Position numbers and translations under genes: made by a program. A DNA stretch of 64,000 nt from Lampris incognitus (Eukaryota > Chordata > Actinopteri > Lampriformes > Lampridae). The notes beneath the pieces are model-generated. The model was given only the letters and a program-made list of their open reading frames with translations, did not search any database and had not been told where the DNA came from. Each line of letters starts with the position of its first letter. Within the stretch, counting starts at the first letter, position 1. Shown here piece by piece: positions 61,401 through 64,000 of this stretch. The stretch is from contig NC_079216.1 in NCBI RefSeq assembly GCF_029633865.1, positions 64,407,589-64,471,588 of the forward strand, in the 5' to 3' direction.

Positions 61401-63511
61401 ACTAGAGCAGCTCCTGCCTCTTAGATTCCCCCCCCCCCCCGAAGGAGACCAGTAGCCCAAACTCGCTCTCCTCAATTTCCACTCCGCCATTCTTTCTTTT
61501 CTGTGGTTCTTGTCTATTTCCCCCTCTCTCTATCTGCCACCTTCCCGTTGTCTCTCTCTCATTCTCACGTCTTTCCCCCCCTCTGCTTTCAGTTTCACCT
61601 CCCCCTCTTTTCTAACATTCTCCATTCCTCTTTTCACTAACTTGTTGTTATCGGTGAAATCTTATTCTCTTTCTGTATCTCATGTGTCTCATTTGTTTTC
61701 ACTCCTTACCATTTCTAAGACCCCCCTCCCCCACTATTTCTACCCAGGTCCCTTTTGACAGTATCTGTTTTTGTTATCCTCTGTGCTCCCTCCAGTGAGG
61801 CCCCGGCCATTGAGAAGCAGGCCTGGGATCTTCCTCTGCCCCAGCTCCCCCACCCTCGCCACAGACACACTGTCCTTCCCGGGGTCTGGGTCTGTCGGCT
61901 TTGGCCACGGCTCTGTCCCCAGAGCCACTACCCCACCCCCTCTCTCCTCCTCAGTCCATTCAGACTCTTCCTTGCTGAGAAAGAGCGTGTCCTTCAGTGA
62001 GGACCTGCTGCTGGCAGCCTCCGGTATAGTAGGACTGCTGTGTGTGCTCACAAGTAACAGAGCTGCCTTTTTATAGGCTACAACTCCCTTTTTTTGTTGC
62101 CTGGTGGCACCTGTGTGGTATGGATATGTGTCCAACAGTCTCGTGGTAATTCTGCGTATTGGATGATTTAACAATGTGATGAGCCACCGGTAACACTGTT
62201 CCTATCCAGTAGCACAACACACGAGTTCTACCATTGTGTTGATGGTGAATGGCGTTGACACTAACCGAGCCCACGTGATTTTACCGCCCTGTGTCCGAAG
62301 AAATGATAGTCAGCCCTACTCAGAATTTCCTACCTTAGCATGTGGTTTGCACTTGTCAGGCATGGCCGACTCTTAAATCTTGTGTACAGGCAGAATAGGC
62401 TTGTGTGCTAATGATGATGTAGCAAGTAGCTCACTACTCTTAAGCTGGGATCAGACTACACGATATTTTTGTCTTTGACAATGGTCACTGTGTCAGAGGC
62501 AATCATAGTGCCATACATTCTTGCTGTGTCTTGGCTGAGAGACTGGCAACACTACAAGTATGACCCTGACCAGTCATCGTATGCTGCCTTTCACGATCTT
62601 GGATGAGTTCATAGGTCGTATGGGAGGAGGGTCAAGAAATTGTCAATCATGACTACAGAAACGACGCTATGTGTGATGCTGGCGGTCTTGTGTTCCAAAA
62701 AAGAAAAGGGAAAAAAAAAAACCCCATTGTGGACGCTGTTGCGGCTAGTGCTACTGGGGAATGATAACCAAGCATAGTTTAACCAGCTACTCACTGGGTT
62801 GCTGAAGGGCCTCTGCTATTTCTCGCCAACATTTAGCCCATCTTTTTGACTCTGTCATGGTCCTCCCTCGAGGAAATGTCAAAAAGGCAGGGATGTTGTT
62901 GCCACTGCTCAACAAGCCTTTCTTCGGTTTCATCATTCCACCTGACAGCAGCAACAGCGGCATCGCTTTCTCTTTGCCATGTTTACATCTGGGCACCAGA
63001 GAGCACTCTGTGATCCTATTGGTCAACGTCAAGGAACACGTTGTAGGAGATGTCAGACTAGGTGGGGCAATACAAATAATTCTGACATGCTAGACTTTTC
63101 GTTGGGGTGTCGTGGGGCGTCCCAGACGCCACATCCCTGTTCTTCGATGATGTCACACCACTTGGGGTAAAGACGCCCGTTCGTCATTTCCGACGTTCAT
63201 AATCGCGCTCAATGCTGGATATTTGTGGGCAATAACAAAATCATGTCAAAACTGGGCTGAAATCGTGTAGTATGATCCCGGCAGTATTTAAAGGTGTTGT
63301 TACATGAGCATGATGCAACAAGTGCACTCACGAGATATGAAATGAATCAGCTGACTAATTTCACAGTCTTTTGAGCCCATGTGCAAGAGGTGACTAGAGT
63401 CCTCACTCTCTCCTGTGATCAGGAATGGGCAGTGGGGGCAGTGCCGGAAAGGAGGCGGGCCCTCTGAAGACCCTGCTCAGACAGCAGACCCAAACAGCTC
63501 TGGAACAAAGG
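55593..63511 (+). CDS. c2cd5: C2CD5 (CDP138), N-terminal half; continues past the right edge
   Basis: C2-domain phosphoprotein that promotes fusion of GLUT4 vesicles with the plasma membrane in insulin signalling. Exons: 55593-55682, 55844-55930, 56077-56248, 56351-56446, 57857-58012, 58119-58356, 60677-60837, optional 61796-62023, 63423-63511; phases all match. It begins [20 protein letters not shown]. The C2 aspartates known to bind calcium fall at residues 19, 26, 76, 78 and 84. The Akt-type site RxRxxS falls exactly at Ser197 ([11 protein letters not shown]). Next come a conserved globular block ([40 protein letters not shown]) and a Ser-rich linker ([18 protein letters not shown]). The last exon seen ends [13 protein letters not shown]. 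Without the cassette exon 363 codons are present; the remaining two thirds or so lie beyond 64,000. Confidence 0.95.
56815..57690 (-). mobile_element. Tc1/mariner-type transposon remnant
   Basis: In minus-strand frames, [20 protein letters not shown] and [20 protein letters not shown] are the DDE-transposase end region, split by frameshifts. The left end carries GGGGAAAAAGTATGTGGAC. It lies within the C2CD5 intron between exons 56351-56446 and 57857-58012. Dead. Confidence 0.85.
58876..59353. mobile_element. MITE, about 478 bp
   Basis: Inverted ends TGTTTACACTTGGTTTTAAA and its complement at 59,325-59,350, both followed inward by ATCACAAGTGGACAGCG-like sequence. Contains (AAG)n at 59,019-59,035. 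Confidence 0.85.
59725..59843 (+). CDS. Possible extra C2CD5 exon, not placed
   Basis: A stretch open in one frame reads [20 protein letters not shown] and then [19 protein letters not shown] before a donor-like G|GTACGC; the acceptor-like CCAAG lies about 3 bases before it. The Ser-rich composition suits the C2CD5 linker. Its phases (2 in, 1 out) do not join exon 58119-58356 to exon 60677-60837 without another exon, so it may be an alternative end exon or chance. Boundaries are approximate. Confidence 0.25.
61796..62023 (+). CDS. c2cd5: Candidate C2CD5 cassette exon (76 codons, phase 1-1)
   Basis: The acceptor TCCCTCCAG and donor G|GTATAG bound 228 nt that stay open in the C2CD5 frame, taking the last G of exon 60677-60837. 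Inclusion or skipping keeps the frame with exon 63423. The peptide is rich in Ser, Pro and Leu (for example [18 protein letters not shown]) and contains RKSVSF, a basic-directed kinase-type site. I do not remember this segment in the common human isoform, so it may be isoform- or fish-specific. Confidence 0.6.
62454..63283. mobile_element. MITE or decayed DNA transposon, about 830 bp
   Basis: Inverted ends CTGGGATCAGACTACACGAT and ATCGTGTAGTATGATCCCGG. In the middle a minus frame (63,032-62,787) includes [19 protein letters not shown], faintly like a MADF-type DNA-binding helix. Intronic in C2CD5. Confidence 0.65.
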
Positions 63512-64000
63512 GTATGAACACACGCACACTTGCACATGCACACACTCTATACATCTATACATACATGTAAAGGCTTGAATATTGCTGCTTAAGACATGCA
63601 TTTATGCTCACTGACTTGGTTTCACTCTCACTACATTCTTTGTCAAATCTTACTTATTTACTTTGGCAAGGTGTCAAATGTCTCCAAAGGGAGCGAGTCT
63701 GTCCAAAACAAAATAATGTTCGATTTCTCCCTCCACTTTCTCTGTCCCCCTTGGTCACTTGTGCTTCTCAGGCAGCATCTTCCTCTGGTTTGTTATTAAA
63801 CGCCAGGGTATGTCCGATTGATAAAATGCACACTTTATTATTTCTCTTCACCTCTCCCCTCAACATACTCACCAGCTGATGGCCTTAAACGGTCTGAATC
63901 ATCTCCAAAACCCCTTCCCACCCCAGCTTTTTTGGAGATCCAACAAAGGTGGACGGGGGTTGAGCTACACTGTAATGGGTCATGTTAACCTTATTGGTTG

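Larger units (their letters stand above)
58357..61795. other. C2CD5 introns around exon 60677
   Basis: Contains a GT/GC run (58,411-58,467) and a MITE (58,876). The unplaced exon candidate is near 59.7 kb. The remaining sequence (59,930-60,670; 60,840-61,790) has nothing I can name. An open frame at 59,936-60,307 is unrecognised. Confidence 0.5.

Overview
The window is a piece of a ray-finned (teleost-type) fish genome. It has spliced vertebrate genes with GT-AG introns, many tRNA-like SINE copies, MITEs, LINE fragments and long CA/GT microsatellites. The species cannot be told from the sequence. A run of about 200 N lies at 49,041-49,240. All calls come from reading the sequence and from remembered protein families; no database was searched.

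Three protein genes are supported. (1) Plus strand, 9,208-36,603: 19 exons of a beta-1,4-N-acetylgalactosaminyltransferase of the B4GALNT3/B4GALNT4 type, best matching B4GALNT3. It has a PA14 domain, a long charged exon and the C-terminal GT7-type catalytic domain. The signal-anchor exon is not seen and probably lies to the left. (2) Minus strand, 48,430-46,083: a complete troponin I of slow/cardiac character. Its eight coding or start exons include a 4-nt microexon, and there is a TATA promoter near 48,690. (3) Plus strand, from 55,593 to the right edge: the 5' half of C2CD5 (CDP138). It has the C2 domain with its calcium-binding aspartates, the Akt-type site at Ser197, and a phase-neutral cassette exon at 61,796-62,023. 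Its CpG-rich promoter lies at about 53,500-54,060. The genes belong to separate pathways (Golgi glycan synthesis, muscle contraction, insulin-responsive vesicle fusion) and seem to be neighbours only.

Most of the rest is mobile DNA. There are 12 copies of one tRNA-like SINE (family B) and about 10 full or partial copies of another (family A). There are also two LINE 5'-monomer elements, several LINE C-terminal remnants, a 5S-rRNA-derived element, a Tc1 remnant, a BED-finger hAT remnant, a THAP-domain remnant, and MITEs nested in other repeats.

The most striking structure is at 50,310-53,480. The end of an RTE-like LINE lies on the minus strand, and a 42-bp (14-codon) segment of its reading frame has been amplified about 70 times. 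The array stays open in several frames and abuts the C2CD5 CpG island. A 52-bp minisatellite (54,150-55,160) sits on the other side of that island. Thus the C2CD5 promoter lies between two large tandem arrays.
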